The notes below the pieces were generated by a model. The model was not told where the DNA came from. It was given only the letters and a program-made list of their open reading frames with translations, and made no database searches. Below are positions 1-9,587 of a DNA stretch of 64,000 nucleotides, piece by piece; position 1 is the stretch's first letter, and each line of letters opens with the position of its first letter. This stretch comes from Chitinophagaceae bacterium. Lineage in GTDB: Bacteria > Bacteroidota > Bacteroidia > Chitinophagales > Chitinophagaceae. Location of the stretch: positions 124,001 through 188,000 of the forward strand of contig JAFKGR010000012.1 in assembly GCA_017307735.1 (NCBI GenBank), in the 5' to 3' direction. Made by a program: the position numbers and the translations under genes.

Positions 1-1
1 A

Positions 2-490
2 ATTAAGACGGTGACTCATTTATACAATGCCATGTCACCTTTGCACCACCGGGCTCCGGGTTTGCCGGGTGCGGTTTTCCTGAACGAAAATGCAATGGCG
101 AGTATCATTGCAGATGGGATTCACGTAAGTTTTGAAATGGTAAAAATCGCAAAGAGAATAATGGGTAAAAGGCTTTTTTATATTACGGATGCAGTAGCAG
201 AATGTAAGGAAGGGCCTTACCGCCATATAAAAAAGAAAGACAGGTATGTTTTACCAAACGGCATATTGTCCGGTTCAAAACTGACGATGGTGAAGGCTGT
301 CAGGAATGGAGTAACTCAAGTGGGTATTGATCTGGCAGAATCAATTAGAATGGCTTCTGAATACCCGGCAGATTTGGCGGGCTTCAAAAAAGAAGGAAAA
401 ATTATGAAAGGGTACAAAGCAAATCTGAATTGCCTGACCAAAGATTTAAAATTAAAGTTTACGGTTTTTAACGGAGAAATGGTTTTATGA
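2..490 (+). CDS. nagA: N-acetylglucosamine-6-phosphate deacetylase, C-terminal part
   Basis: This is the 3' part of a gene that starts before the window; the reading frame is already open at base 2. The protein shows hallmarks of the NagA amidohydrolase family: THLYNAM near the start (metal-ligand His plus the N-A-M motif), a DGIH segment, a TDA segment holding the catalytic Asp, and an LxGSxLTM motif near the C-terminus. NagA removes the acetyl group from GlcNAc-6-phosphate in the cytoplasm during amino-sugar or cell-wall recycling. Its stop overlaps the start of the following deacetylase gene by 4 bases (ATGA), so the two are translationally coupled. Confidence 0.88.
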   Translation: MKTVTHLYNAMSPLHHRAPGLPGAVFLNENAMASIIADGIHVSFEMVKIAKRIMGKRLFYITDAVAECKEGPYRHIKKKDRYVLPNGILSGSKLTMVKAVRNGVTQVGIDLAESIRMASEYPADLAGFKKEGKIMKGYKANLNCLTKDLKLKFTVFNGEMVL

Positions 491-1281
491 AAAAACAAAT
501 GAAATATTTTTTCGGGTTTCTTTTGCTTTATTCTAACGTGTATGGACAAACGAATGTCAGTTGGTCTCATGGAGGAATCATACGGGGTGATACCACCCAA
601 AAATCCATTGCACTTATTTTTAGCGCCGACGCGGATGGGGAAGGTGTTCCTTTTATTGACAGCGTACTGCATTCGGAAAATATAAAAGGTTCATTTTTCT
701 TTACAGGTAATTATTTGACAAACCCAGAAAACAAAATGTGGATTGAAAGCCTGATAAATCATGGAAATTATATCAGCACTCACTCTTACGGGCATTTGCT
801 TTATTGCGACTGGGCCAACAGGGACAGCTTGCTTGTAACGCAGGAGACTTTTAATTCGGATATGGACAAATCGTTTGCAATATTGAAGCAGTTTGACATC
901 TTGAAATCAAAGGCATCTTATTTTTTACCTCCTTATGAATGGTATAATGATACCATCTCTACCTGGGCCAGGCAAGCCGGCCTTCAGGTTATTGAATTTA
1001 CACCGGGCACTTACAGCAATGCAGATTACACCACTCCTGATATGGGAAAGAAATACCTTTCATCAAATACAATTTTCAATCGGATACTTCATTTTGAATC
1101 TGCGCATAAGTCAGGACTTAATGGTTTCTTTCTTTTGGTTCATGCCGGATCTTCGCCTCTCAGAACAGATAAATTTTATTGGAAATTACCAGCACTTTTA
1201 AAAGTATTGAAATCGAAGGGGTACCGGTTTTTCAGGGTAGATGAATTGATTGAGGGAAAAAGAATTGGTAATGAATATTGA
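487..1281 (+). CDS. Polysaccharide deacetylase (NodB fold) family protein, exported
   Basis: A 264-residue protein with an N-terminal signal peptide ending around VYGQ. The mature part resembles the NodB/CE4 fold: an SADADGEG stretch where the first catalytic Asp motif lies, a metal-binding HSYGH motif (HxxxH), and an LPPYEW motif matching the RxPPY segment. CE4 enzymes remove N- or O-acetyl groups from GlcNAc-containing polysaccharides or peptidoglycan. It overlaps nagA by 4 bases, which suggests joint use of acetylated amino sugars; that link is inference. The first motif is not the textbook TFDD, so substrate and activity are uncertain. Confidence 0.72.
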   Translation: MKKQMKYFFGFLLLYSNVYGQTNVSWSHGGIIRGDTTQKSIALIFSADADGEGVPFIDSVLHSENIKGSFFFTGNYLTNPENKMWIESLINHGNYISTHSYGHLLYCDWANRDSLLVTQETFNSDMDKSFAILKQFDILKSKASYFLPPYEWYNDTISTWARQAGLQVIEFTPGTYSNADYTTPDMGKKYLSSNTIFNRILHFESAHKSGLNGFFLLVHAGSSPLRTDKFYWKLPALLKVLKSKGYRFFRVDELIEGKRIGNEY

Positions 1282-1464
1282 GGATGCCGCATTACTCATT
1301 TTACAAAAAAACCCAAGACAGGTTTTAGATTTTATTTAGCATGGTTGTTTCATATCCGAAAGTCAAAGGATATTTAAGAGGTATTTGAACTTTATAAAAA
1401 TATTATATAAGGATTGCCAAACCGGAGGTATAAGCTTGTGTTACCTTTGGGTACTATATTTTGT

Positions 1465-1827
1465 ATGAAGGTTTTTCTGATCCTTTTTATTACATCAGTT
1501 TGTGCCGGTCATCTGGTACTTCAGTCCAGGGCACATCACGAAGGTTTATGGAAACCCATAGAAGATAGTTTACAACATGTAGAAAGCTTTTTCAGGCCAC
1601 GTTCCAAAATGCATAAAAAAATTTGCAAGGTTCAAAATTATCCGGGGAGAACTTCCCTGCCGGTATATGAGAATATGCATTTTAAATACAGCATACAATC
1701 CTGCTTCGGAACCAGGCAGATTCCATCAGAATTTCTGATTAACCACAGTTATGGTATAACTTCTGAAAAAAAGTTAACCTCCATTTCACCGGATATTTTT
1801 AGCCCTCCACCGGAATCATATATTTAA
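1465..1827 (+). CDS. Small exported protein preceding the metal-efflux operon, unknown function
   Basis: The frame is open from a TTG at 1414, but the ATG at 1465 begins a convincing signal peptide (MKVFLILFITSVCAGH), so I use it. The 120-residue product has several His and two later Cys residues, and ends in a proline-rich SPPPESYI tail. I do not recognise a family. It lies 110 bases upstream of the TolC-like gene and on the same strand as the whole efflux operon. Small secreted proteins often precede CzcCBA/CusCBA operons in Bacteroidota, so a role in metal binding or sensing is a guess from position only. Confidence 0.5.
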   Translation: MKVFLILFITSVCAGHLVLQSRAHHEGLWKPIEDSLQHVESFFRPRSKMHKKICKVQNYPGRTSLPVYENMHFKYSIQSCFGTRQIPSEFLINHSYGITSEKKLTSISPDIFSPPPESYI

Positions 1828-1937
1828 ATGGATTTTTAGTTTATCCAATTTTCTATTCTGTTTTTTAATTACTCATTCGATAACTCGAATACGATTTTGT
1901 ATCCGGTTATATCCCTCATGAATTTGAATTAGATGAA

Positions 1938-3212
1938 ATGAAGCAGTTTATTTTATTCATTTACCTCTTATTGATGGTAAAAATTTCTCCTGCACAAAAC
2001 GATATTTCAGAGAAAGGAAGAGATACATTGAGGCTGACAATCAGCGAAGCGGAAACTATGTTTCTAAATAAAAATCTCGATTTGATTGCACAAAGATTCA
2101 GCATTGATTCTGCCAAGGCAACTGTCATTACTGCCAGGTTGTTTGATAATCCGGAATTAGATTTTTCAAATGCATTTTATAATCCGGATTCACACAATTT
2201 TTTTGGCCCTGAAGTTTCTGCACAGATTTCCCAATTGATCAGGCTTGCCGGAAAGAGAAAGAAGGCGGTAAACTTTGCAAAGTCTGGTGTTGATGTGGCA
2301 CAGTTTCAGTTTTATGATCTGATGCGTACGCTGAGGTTCATTTTGCGAAATGATTTTTATAATATTTATTTTCTGCAACAATCGGCAGGAGTTTATGAGA
2401 CGGAAATTGCTTCACTCAAAGATATTGTTTCTGCCTATCGCGAACAGGTAAATAAAGGCAATATTGCTCCTGCAGATTTACTTAGGATCCAATCGCAGCT
2501 TTATACCCTGGAGGCTGAATACAACAACCTGCAAACAAATATTAATCAGATTCAGATCGAATTCAAAGGAATGATCAGGGCGAATCCGCTACAATATTTC
2601 CTGCCGGAACCCGATTTGAATGACCTGAATGAAAACGCAGTTTCTGCGACAAGTTATCAGGCGTTGATCGACTCAGCAATGATAAACCGGCCTGATCTGA
2701 AAGCATTAAATGCAGGTATTGATCAAAGTAAATATAACCTGGTATTGCAAAAATCTTATGCAACTCCGGACATTACGGTTAATGCAAACTATGACAGACT
2801 GGGAAGTTACATCAGGAACTACAATGCCATCGGAATTTCAGTTCCGCTTCCTTTATTCAACAGAAACCAGGGAAATATCCAGAATGCCAGAGTTCAATTG
2901 GATGTGAGTAAAACAATTTATGAAGCCGAGATGGATAAAGTTAAAAATGAGGTTACGGCTAATTACATTACCGCCTTGCAATCGCAAAAACTTTTGCAAA
3001 GCATCGATCCCCGATTCCAGGATAATATGAAGAAATTAATTGAGCAGGTAACCCTCAATTTTCAAAAGAGAAATATATCCATTCTCGAATTTTTAGATCA
3101 TTATGATGCCTATAAACAAAATGTTCTTCAGATTAATGAATTGCGCTTTAATGAAATGAGCGCACTTGAACAATTGAATCTTTCCATAGGCAAAACCCTA
3201 TTCAACAAGTAA
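1938..3212 (+). CDS. TolC-family outer-membrane efflux protein (CzcC/CusC-like)
   Basis: This 424-residue protein has a signal peptide ending near SPAQ and two long helical halves typical of outer-membrane efflux proteins (for example QISQLIRLAGKRKKAV in the first half and the VPLPLFNRNQGNI segment in the second). TolC-family trimers form the outer-membrane duct of tripartite pumps. The gene starts an operon with the adaptor (18-base gap) and the RND pump (another 18-base gap), so its partner proteins are clear. The pump is of the heavy-metal type, so it most likely exports divalent or monovalent metal ions. Confidence 0.93.
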   Translation: MKQFILFIYLLLMVKISPAQNDISEKGRDTLRLTISEAETMFLNKNLDLIAQRFSIDSAKATVITARLFDNPELDFSNAFYNPDSHNFFGPEVSAQISQLIRLAGKRKKAVNFAKSGVDVAQFQFYDLMRTLRFILRNDFYNIYFLQQSAGVYETEIASLKDIVSAYREQVNKGNIAPADLLRIQSQLYTLEAEYNNLQTNINQIQIEFKGMIRANPLQYFLPEPDLNDLNENAVSATSYQALIDSAMINRPDLKALNAGIDQSKYNLVLQKSYATPDITVNANYDRLGSYIRNYNAIGISVPLPLFNRNQGNIQNARVQLDVSKTIYEAEMDKVKNEVTANYITALQSQKLLQSIDPRFQDNMKKLIEQVTLNFQKRNISILEFLDHYDAYKQNVLQINELRFNEMSALEQLNLSIGKTLFNK

Positions 3213-3230
3213 TTCTAAACAAATAATGAG

Positions 3231-4322
3231 ATGAACAGATTGAATTATTTTTCATTGTTATTCTTAGCAGGATCATTTATTTTTTCAAGTTGCAAAACCA
3301 CCACACAGGTTCCTGATCCTAAAAAAAAGTTTGTCATTTCGGATTCTCTGTTCAAAACAATTCAGATTGACAGTGTCACACAATCTGCGATGGTGGATGC
3401 GCTTAACCTCACTGGACAGGTTGCCTTCAATGAAGATAAGGTTGCCAGAATTTACCCGATGGTCAGCGGGAATATTGGCGGAATCTCTGTTGAACCCGGA
3501 GATTATGTCAGAAAAGGGCAGGTGCTCGGCGTAATCCAAAGTGCTGAAATGGCCGGTTATGGAAATGATGTGGTTACCTCTAAAACTAATTTATTAATCG
3601 CCGGGAAAAACCTGGATGCAGCCGAGGATATGTTCAAAAGCGGATTGGTTTCTCAAAAAGATTTGGCAACAACCCGTGAACTGTATAAGCAGGCTCAGGC
3701 GCAGTTGATCCGGTCGACTGAAGTTCTCCGGATCAATGGCGGAAATACTGCCGCAAAATTTGTCGTGCGTTCACCTATTGATGGTTTTGTTGTCGAGAAG
3801 CAGGTGAATAATAACATGAGTATTCGTCCGGATAATGCCAATGACTTATTTACCATTTCAGATTTAAAAGATGTATGGGTATATGCAAACGTGTATGAAT
3901 CAAATATCAGCAAAGTGCATTTGGGAGATGCCGTTCAGATCACCACACTTTCATATCCAAACAAAATATTTTACGGAAAGATTGATAAAATTTTAAATGT
4001 TCTCGATCCCACAAATAAGGTGATGAAGGTGAGAGTGGTATTACCCAATCCGGGCTATCTTTTAAAACCTCAGATGTTTGCCAGTGTAAGTGTAGTTAAC
4101 AAAACCAATCAGGAATCTCTGAGTGTTCCATCGGGCGCCATCATTTTTGAAAACAGCCAGTATTTTATTTTGATTTATAAAAGTAATTCCGATGTGACAA
4201 TTACTCCTGTTCAGTTGATCGGCAGCAATGGCGGCCGTAGTTACATCACAGGCCCCATCAGAGCCGGCGATAAAATCATTGGTTCCAATGCTGTTCTGAT
4301 TTATAGTGCATTAAATTCTTAA
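3231..4322 (+). CDS. Efflux RND periplasmic adaptor (membrane fusion protein, CzcB/CusB-like)
   Basis: A 363-residue lipoprotein: the signal peptide ends in a lipobox around FSSC, giving an acylated Cys. The core shows the barrel-sandwich/lipoyl segment (GNIGGISVEPGDYVRKGQVL), a short alpha-helical hairpin, then a second lipoyl half (VRSPIDGFVVEKQVN) and a beta-barrel domain. It bridges the inner-membrane pump to the TolC-like duct. It lacks a His-rich N-terminus, so metal specificity cannot be read from it. Spacing of 18 bases on both sides supports a tight operon. Confidence 0.93.
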   Translation: MNRLNYFSLLFLAGSFIFSSCKTTTQVPDPKKKFVISDSLFKTIQIDSVTQSAMVDALNLTGQVAFNEDKVARIYPMVSGNIGGISVEPGDYVRKGQVLGVIQSAEMAGYGNDVVTSKTNLLIAGKNLDAAEDMFKSGLVSQKDLATTRELYKQAQAQLIRSTEVLRINGGNTAAKFVVRSPIDGFVVEKQVNNNMSIRPDNANDLFTISDLKDVWVYANVYESNISKVHLGDAVQITTLSYPNKIFYGKIDKILNVLDPTNKVMKVRVVLPNPGYLLKPQMFASVSVVNKTNQESLSVPSGAIIFENSQYFILIYKSNSDVTITPVQLIGSNGGRSYITGPIRAGDKIIGSNAVLIYSALNS

Positions 4323-4340
4323 ACCGGAAAAAACTATCTC

Positions 4341-7300
4341 ATGTTAAAGTTTCTGAGATCGATCATTTCATTTTCATTAAAGTATAAATATTTCACCCTT
4401 TTTGCGACACTTGTATTGTTGGTCGGAGGGATTATCACATTCAGAAATATGCCGATTGAAGCCTTTCCGGATGTCACGAATACCGAGGTTTCTATTGTTA
4501 CCCAATGGCCGGGCCGCAGTGCAGAGGAAGTTGAAAAGTTTATCACCATCCCCATTGAAACATCTCTGAATCCTGTGCAGAAAAAAACAAGCCTCCGGTC
4601 AACGAGTATTTTCGGTTTGTCGTTTGTAAAATTAATTTTTGAGGATAATGTCACCTATGAAGAGGCGCGGGTTCAGATCAATAATCTTTTGTCCAATGCA
4701 GATCTTCCTCCGGGGATTACACCACAAGTGCAACCACCTACCGGCCCTACCGGAGAAATTTACCGCTATTCACTAAGGAGCAAAATCCGTGATGTCAGAG
4801 AATTAAAAACCCTTCAGGACTGGGTTATTGACCGCCAACTGCGTTCTGTGCCCGGAGTAGGGGATGTGGTAAGTTTTGGTGGAGAAACAAAAGCTTACGA
4901 GGTACAAGTTGATCCCGGAAAGATGGCATCTCTTGGGCTGACTCCTCTCGATGTATTCAATGCCGTTACAAAAAGTAACATCAACATTGGAGGAGATATC
5001 ATCAATCAGAATGATCAGGCCTATGTTGTGCGTGGTATTGGCTTGCTGAATGATATCAATGAAATTAAAAACATCATTATCCAAAATATCAATGGTGTTC
5101 CTGTTTTGGTCAAAGACATTGCAAACGTTAAGATATCGAACCTGCCACGGCTGGGCCATGTAGGCAGGACAGAAGCCGTTGAAGATTCCACAGGGAAGCG
5201 CACAATCCGGGATGAAAATGATGTGGTGGAAGCCATCGTACTGATGCGAAAAGGTGCTAATCCAAGTGAAGTGATAGCGGCATTAAAATCGAAAGTGGAT
5301 AAAATCAACAACCAGATATTGCCCGCAGATACGAAGATTGTGCCCTATTACAATCGTGAAAATCTGATCGACTTTGCGACAGGTACCGTACTGCATAACC
5401 TGATTGAGGGAATATTACTGGTGACGCTGGTGGTTTCTTTATTCATGTTTAACTGGCGCACCACATTGATTGTTTCCATTATTATTCCTCTTTCCCTGCT
5501 TTTCGCTTTCATCTGCCTTCGATTGATGAATATGTCAGCAAATCTTTTGTCTTTGGGAGCTGTGGATTTTGGGATCATCATTGATGGTTCGGTTGTGATG
5601 GTGGAGGGAATGTTCGTCATTCTCGATAGAAAAGCCCGAGAGGTCGGAATGTCAAGATTCAACAGGCTGGCGAAACTTGGCCTGATAAAGAAAAACGGCG
5701 CTGATTTGGGGAAAGCCATTTTTTTCGCCAAGCTGATTATCATCGCGGCATTGGTCCCTGTTTTTTCTTTCCAGAAAGTGGAAGGAAAATTGTTTTCACC
5801 ACTGGCCTACACGTTGGGTTTTGCTTTGCTGGGTGGTTTGATTTTAACTCTGACACTTGTCCCGGTTTTAATCAGTTTGTTGCTAAGAAAAAATGTAAAG
5901 GAAAAACACAATCCTGTTGTCCATAATTTGAGCAATTGGATGCTGAATGGATTCGATTTCAGTGTGAAATACAAAAAAGCGGCATTGGTTTCTTCTGTAT
6001 TCCTGATAGCTGTGGGGCTGTATTCATTTAAGTTTCTTGGCTCTGAATTTTTACCCGAATTGGATGAAGGTTCTATTTATATCAGGGTTCAGTTGCCCTA
6101 TAGCGTTTCATTGGAAAAATCTGTTGAAGTAGCCAGGTTTGTACGTGAAAAAGTAGCTTCTTTTCCTCAGGTAAAAACCGTGGTTTCACAGACGGGCCGT
6201 CCTGACGATGGAACGGATGTAACCGGATTTTACAATAATGAATTTATGGTCATTTTGTATCCCGAAAACTCCTGGAAGCCAAAGATTTCCAAAGAGAAAT
6301 TAATTTCTGAAATGAACAAATCACTTTCGGTCATTCCTGGCGCCGATCTTAATTTCTCCCAGCCCATTTCGGATAATATTGAAGAAGCTGTTTCCGGAGT
6401 TAAAGGTTCTATCGTTGTAAAAATATTTGGGGATTCTCTGAACTATATGGAAAGCAAAGCGGAAGAAGTACGGGATGTACTCGCTAAAGTACACGGGATA
6501 ACGGATCTTGGAGTTATTTATAATATCGGGCAGCCTGAATTGGACATCGATCTTGATCAGCAAAAAATGGCATTGTATGGTGTGTCAACCGCCGATGCAA
6601 GCGCAGTTATTGAAATGGCTATCGGTGGTAAAGCGGCTTCACAGTTGTTCGAAGGAATTGAAAAGTTTGACATCCGGGTTCGCATTCCGGAACAGTACAG
6701 AGAAAATGCAAATGAAATCGGAAATCTGCTGGTGCCCACTGAAAGCGGATCGAAGGTACCGGTAAAGGAAATTGCAACCATTACCACCAAGACAGGGCCT
6801 TGCCTTATTTTCAGGGATGACAATCAAAGATACTCGGCAGTGAAATTCTCTGTGCGAAACCGGGATATGGGAAGTGCAATTAAAGAAGCACAACAAAAGA
6901 TGAAAAATGTGGTAACACTCAAAAATGGTTATTCAATGATCTGGCAGGGCGATTTTGAGAATGCGCAACGGGCCACGCACAGATTGCAACAGGTGGTGCC
7001 CATCAGTTTGTTGCTCATTTTTATTCTCCTTTATAGCATGTTTGGCAATTTTAAAGACGCACTTCTTGTTTTTTTGAATGTGCCTTTTGCCATTGTCGGG
7101 GGGATCGCTGCTTTGTTTGTTACGGGTACTAATTTCAGCATCTCTGCCGGAATAGGATTTATAGCGTTGTTTGGTATTTGTATTTTGTTTGGTGTTTTGA
7201 TTATTACAGAGGTCAAGCATAACCTGGAGCCTTCTCAAAGAACAAAACACAAAACATTGATAAATGCAATCAGAGAAGGAGTACGCACACGAATAAGACC

Positions 7301-7514
7301 GGTGATGATGACTGCATTTATGGATGCAGTGGGGCTTTTTCCCGCAGCTATATCTTCAGGTATCGGTTCCGAAAGTTCAAAACCTCTTGCACGTGTTATT
7401 ATCGGTGGTGTATTGTGTGCCATGTTTTTTTCCATTTGGATATTCCCTTTATTCATAGAAAAAGCTTACGGAAAACTTGAATACAAACGGAGCCGGAAGA
7501 ATAGTACTTTATAA
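4341..7514 (+). CDS. Heavy-metal efflux RND transporter (CzcA/CusA family)
   Basis: A full-length 1057-residue RND pump. Transmembrane helix 4 holds D409, D415 and E422 (VDFGIIIDGSVVMVEG), the proton-relay triad that marks the heavy-metal-efflux (HME) branch; drug-type RND pumps have a different pattern. Two large periplasmic loops follow TM1 and TM7, as expected. It uses the proton motive force to drive metal ions through the tripartite complex formed with the two upstream gene products. DFG...D...E fits CzcA-like divalent export (Zn, Co, Cd, Ni), but Cu/Ag cannot be excluded. Its end is followed by a GNAT gene on the same strand. Confidence 0.95.
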   Translation: MLKFLRSIISFSLKYKYFTLFATLVLLVGGIITFRNMPIEAFPDVTNTEVSIVTQWPGRSAEEVEKFITIPIETSLNPVQKKTSLRSTSIFGLSFVKLIFEDNVTYEEARVQINNLLSNADLPPGITPQVQPPTGPTGEIYRYSLRSKIRDVRELKTLQDWVIDRQLRSVPGVGDVVSFGGETKAYEVQVDPGKMASLGLTPLDVFNAVTKSNINIGGDIINQNDQAYVVRGIGLLNDINEIKNIIIQNINGVPVLVKDIANVKISNLPRLGHVGRTEAVEDSTGKRTIRDENDVVEAIVLMRKGANPSEVIAALKSKVDKINNQILPADTKIVPYYNRENLIDFATGTVLHNLIEGILLVTLVVSLFMFNWRTTLIVSIIIPLSLLFAFICLRLMNMSANLLSLGAVDFGIIIDGSVVMVEGMFVILDRKAREVGMSRFNRLAKLGLIKKNGADLGKAIFFAKLIIIAALVPVFSFQKVEGKLFSPLAYTLGFALLGGLILTLTLVPVLISLLLRKNVKEKHNPVVHNLSNWMLNGFDFSVKYKKAALVSSVFLIAVGLYSFKFLGSEFLPELDEGSIYIRVQLPYSVSLEKSVEVARFVREKVASFPQVKTVVSQTGRPDDGTDVTGFYNNEFMVILYPENSWKPKISKEKLISEMNKSLSVIPGADLNFSQPISDNIEEAVSGVKGSIVVKIFGDSLNYMESKAEEVRDVLAKVHGITDLGVIYNIGQPELDIDLDQQKMALYGVSTADASAVIEMAIGGKAASQLFEGIEKFDIRVRIPEQYRENANEIGNLLVPTESGSKVPVKEIATITTKTGPCLIFRDDNQRYSAVKFSVRNRDMGSAIKEAQQKMKNVVTLKNGYSMIWQGDFENAQRATHRLQQVVPISLLLIFILLYSMFGNFKDALLVFLNVPFAIVGGIAALFVTGTNFSISAGIGFIALFGICILFGVLIITEVKHNLEPSQRTKHKTLINAIREGVRTRIRPVMMTAFMDAVGLFPAAISSGIGSESSKPLARVIIGGVLCAMFFSIWIFPLFIEKAYGKLEYKRSRKNSTL

Positions 7515-7632
7515 AGATGTTACAGAAAATATTGTGGCTATCGACTGCTTATCTTTGGAAACGAAAGGAGAACATTTTGCCAACAAAACTGTTCCGGGAA
7601 TGTTTACCTGTAAATCTAAAACAGAAATTATC

Positions 7633-8124
7633 ATGGATGACAAAGTAAAAATCAGGCCACTGGATCTTAAAAAGGAATGGGAGGTTTTGGATAAATTATT
7701 ATGGGATTTGCACAAATCGGAAAAGGAAATGAATCCGCGCACTGCCAACTGGCCGGTGATCAGGGACAGGTATTTTGAGTATTTGGATGATTGCATTAAA
7801 GACAATGAAGGGGTTGTTCTGGTGGCTGAAGTGGATGGAAAAGTAGCAGGATTTATTTTCGGATATCTTGACGAACCGGATGGCAGCGATTTTGGAGGAG
7901 GGAATGGAGATGATTTATATGTCTCAGATGGATTTGTGAAACCGGAATTCGAAAATATGAATGTTTATGGGATGCTTAATGAAGCCTTTGAAAACCATTT
8001 CAAAAAATTTGCTGTCCGACGGATTTATCGATATACGCTGGTTGAGAATGAGAATATGAATAAATGGTTGAAAAACCAGGGATACGATCCAATCCGGATT
8101 GTTTACGAAAAATGGTTGAGATAG
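7633..8124 (+). CDS. GNAT-family N-acetyltransferase
   Basis: The frame is open from a TTG inside the preceding pump gene, but the ATG at 7633 starts exactly at the conserved beginning of the fold (MDDKVKIRPLDL), giving 163 residues, normal for GNAT enzymes. The acetyl-CoA region is VVLVAEVDGKVAGFIFGYL, followed by a DLYVSDGFVKPEF strand and a C-terminal YTLVENENMNKWLKNQGY segment, all typical. It transfers an acetyl group from acetyl-CoA to an unknown amine. It may be read through from the efflux operon. The basic loop RxxGxG/A after the core strand is poorly conserved (EFENMNVYG). Confidence 0.78.
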   Translation: MDDKVKIRPLDLKKEWEVLDKLLWDLHKSEKEMNPRTANWPVIRDRYFEYLDDCIKDNEGVVLVAEVDGKVAGFIFGYLDEPDGSDFGGGNGDDLYVSDGFVKPEFENMNVYGMLNEAFENHFKKFAVRRIYRYTLVENENMNKWLKNQGYDPIRIVYEKWLR

Positions 8125-8250
8125 CCGGATAAGGATTATTTCAGAACTAAAAGGAAAGAGAAGGTTGAGATCATACCGGAATTCTTAGGCACCGGCAATG
8201 AAACTTCACGCCCGCTTCACATGTAAGTAAATCAAAAAGTTTTTTTTCTG

Positions 8251-9309
8251 CTAAACATTTTCCGCTTTGGCAGCCTTGTTGGCAAGTTGGCCGCAGGCAG
8301 CATCTATATCTTTGCCACGGCTCAATCTCAGGCGGGTATTTACTTTGTGCGCTGCCAGATAATCCATAAAACGATGAATTACGTTTAGCTCAGGTTTTTC
8401 GAAATGAGCATTTTCAATTGGATTGTATTCTATCACGTTGATCAGCTTTACCGGTATTTTTCTGTATAGTTTTATTAACTGATCGGCATCTTTCAATGAA
8501 TCATTGAAATCCTTGAAAAGGATATATTCGAAGGTGATTTCGTTCTGGGTTTTTTCATAAAAATAATTGAGCGCTTCCACGAGGGATGCGATGTTATTTT
8601 TGTCATTGATCGGCATAATCCGGCTTCTTTTTTCATCAAAGGCTGCGTGAAGCGAAACAGCGAGATTAAATTTTACCCCATCATCTCCCAGTTGTTTAAT
8701 CATTTTTGAAACCCCGGATGTGGAAACCGTTATCCTGCGCGGGCTCATGCCCAATCCATCTTCTGCTGTTACACGTTCAATAGATTTCATGACATTCCTG
8801 TAATTGAGCATAGGCTCACCCATTCCCATATAAACCACATTGCTCAGTTTTTTCCCGCTTGTCTGCAAAGCCAGTTCATTCAGAAAAACCACCTGGTCAT
8901 ATATTTCATCAAAACTCAGATTGCGGATCCGGCCCAGATATCCGGTCGCACAAAATTTGCAATTCAGGCTGCATCCCACCTGACAACTCACACACGCCGT
9001 TTGCCTTCCTTCGGCAGGAATAAGAACCCCTTCCATAATATTGCCATCAGAAGTTTTAAAACCGGCTTTGATGGTTCCATCGTGGCTGTGCTGTGAGGTG
9101 TACATTGAAATAGCGGGCAATGAAAATTCTTTTTTCATCTCCTCTCTCAATTCATGGCTCAGGTTGGTCATGTCGTCAATTGACAGCGCATGTTTTTTCC
9201 AAATCCACTCCCAGACCTGCTTTGCCCGGTATTTCTTTTCTCCTTTTGAAAGAAACCATTCATTGATTTCATCAGGACTGAGTGTCCGGATGTTTTTTAA
9301 GAAAGCCAT
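8251..9309 (-). CDS. rlmN: 23S rRNA (adenine(2503)-C(2))-methyltransferase, radical SAM
   Basis: A 352-residue RlmN. The radical-SAM cluster motif CxxxCxxC is formed by C113, C117 and C120 (GCSLNCKFCATG), and the second catalytic Cys is C339 near the C-terminus (DAACGQLANK). GEPMLNY is the SAM-binding GEP motif. It methylates A2503 of 23S rRNA and A37 of some tRNAs. The ATG at 9309 lies only 4 bases from a TAATTTTG box, so the transcript may be nearly leaderless. It converges with the GNAT gene at its 3' end. Confidence 0.96.
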   Translation of the reverse strand: MAFLKNIRTLSPDEINEWFLSKGEKKYRAKQVWEWIWKKHALSIDDMTNLSHELREEMKKEFSLPAISMYTSQHSHDGTIKAGFKTSDGNIMEGVLIPAEGRQTACVSCQVGCSLNCKFCATGYLGRIRNLSFDEIYDQVVFLNELALQTSGKKLSNVVYMGMGEPMLNYRNVMKSIERVTAEDGLGMSPRRITVSTSGVSKMIKQLGDDGVKFNLAVSLHAAFDEKRSRIMPINDKNNIASLVEALNYFYEKTQNEITFEYILFKDFNDSLKDADQLIKLYRKIPVKLINVIEYNPIENAHFEKPELNVIHRFMDYLAAHKVNTRLRLSRGKDIDAACGQLANKAAKAENV

Positions 9310-9313
9310 TTTG

Positions 9314-9321
9314 CAAAATTA
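9314..9321 (-). promoter_or_regulatory. Putative -7 promoter box of rlmN
   Basis: On the minus strand this reads TAATTTTG, an exact match to the Bacteroidota TAnnTTTG -7 element. It lies only 4 bases upstream of the rlmN ATG. No clear TTTG-like -33 element is visible at the usual distance, so the call rests on the -7 box alone. Confidence 0.4.
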
Positions 9322-9392
9322 TATAGTATAGAAATGATTTGCAGGAAGTAGGGAAAAACTACTGTTAATTCAACTCTGATAACATAAAAAAT

Positions 9393-9486
9393 GGCAAGTT
9401 ACTTACATCGCACCGCTCAACCACATTACCCTTGCTACCTTCCGGTCCTGGGGGATTGAGCAGGAGCTGGTCGTATAAGACTTGCC
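9393..9486 (-). ncRNA. ffs: Signal recognition particle RNA, small bacterial (4.5S) type
   Basis: On the minus strand the central part contains CCAGGACCGGAAGGTAGCAA, which is the conserved SRP RNA apical domain (GGTCCGGAAGGNAGCA and the GGAA tetraloop). The two ends pair: GGCAAGT at the 5' end with ACTTGCC at the 3' end, giving the closed hairpin of about 94 nt. A T-rich run (ATTTTTTATG) follows the 3' end, as for an intrinsic terminator. SRP RNA binds Ffh and targets membrane proteins during translation. It sits between rlmN and the T9SS-protein gene on the same strand. Confidence 0.93.
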
Positions 9487-9490
9487 GTTG

Positions 9491-9498
9491 CAAATATA
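9491..9498 (-). promoter_or_regulatory. -7 promoter box of the SRP RNA gene
   Basis: The minus strand reads TATATTTG just 4 bases before the 5' GGCAAG of the RNA. This matches TAnnTTTG exactly and places the start of transcription at or near the first paired base of the RNA. A T-rich stretch lies at the -33 distance but is not a clean TTTG. Confidence 0.6.
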
Positions 9499-9587
9499 AG
9501 ATTATCCCTTACTAAAAGTCCAATCAATGCATGACACTCTGCAAAATTTTTTGTGAAATCCCAACTTAATTGTTTTCCAAGCCCGTT

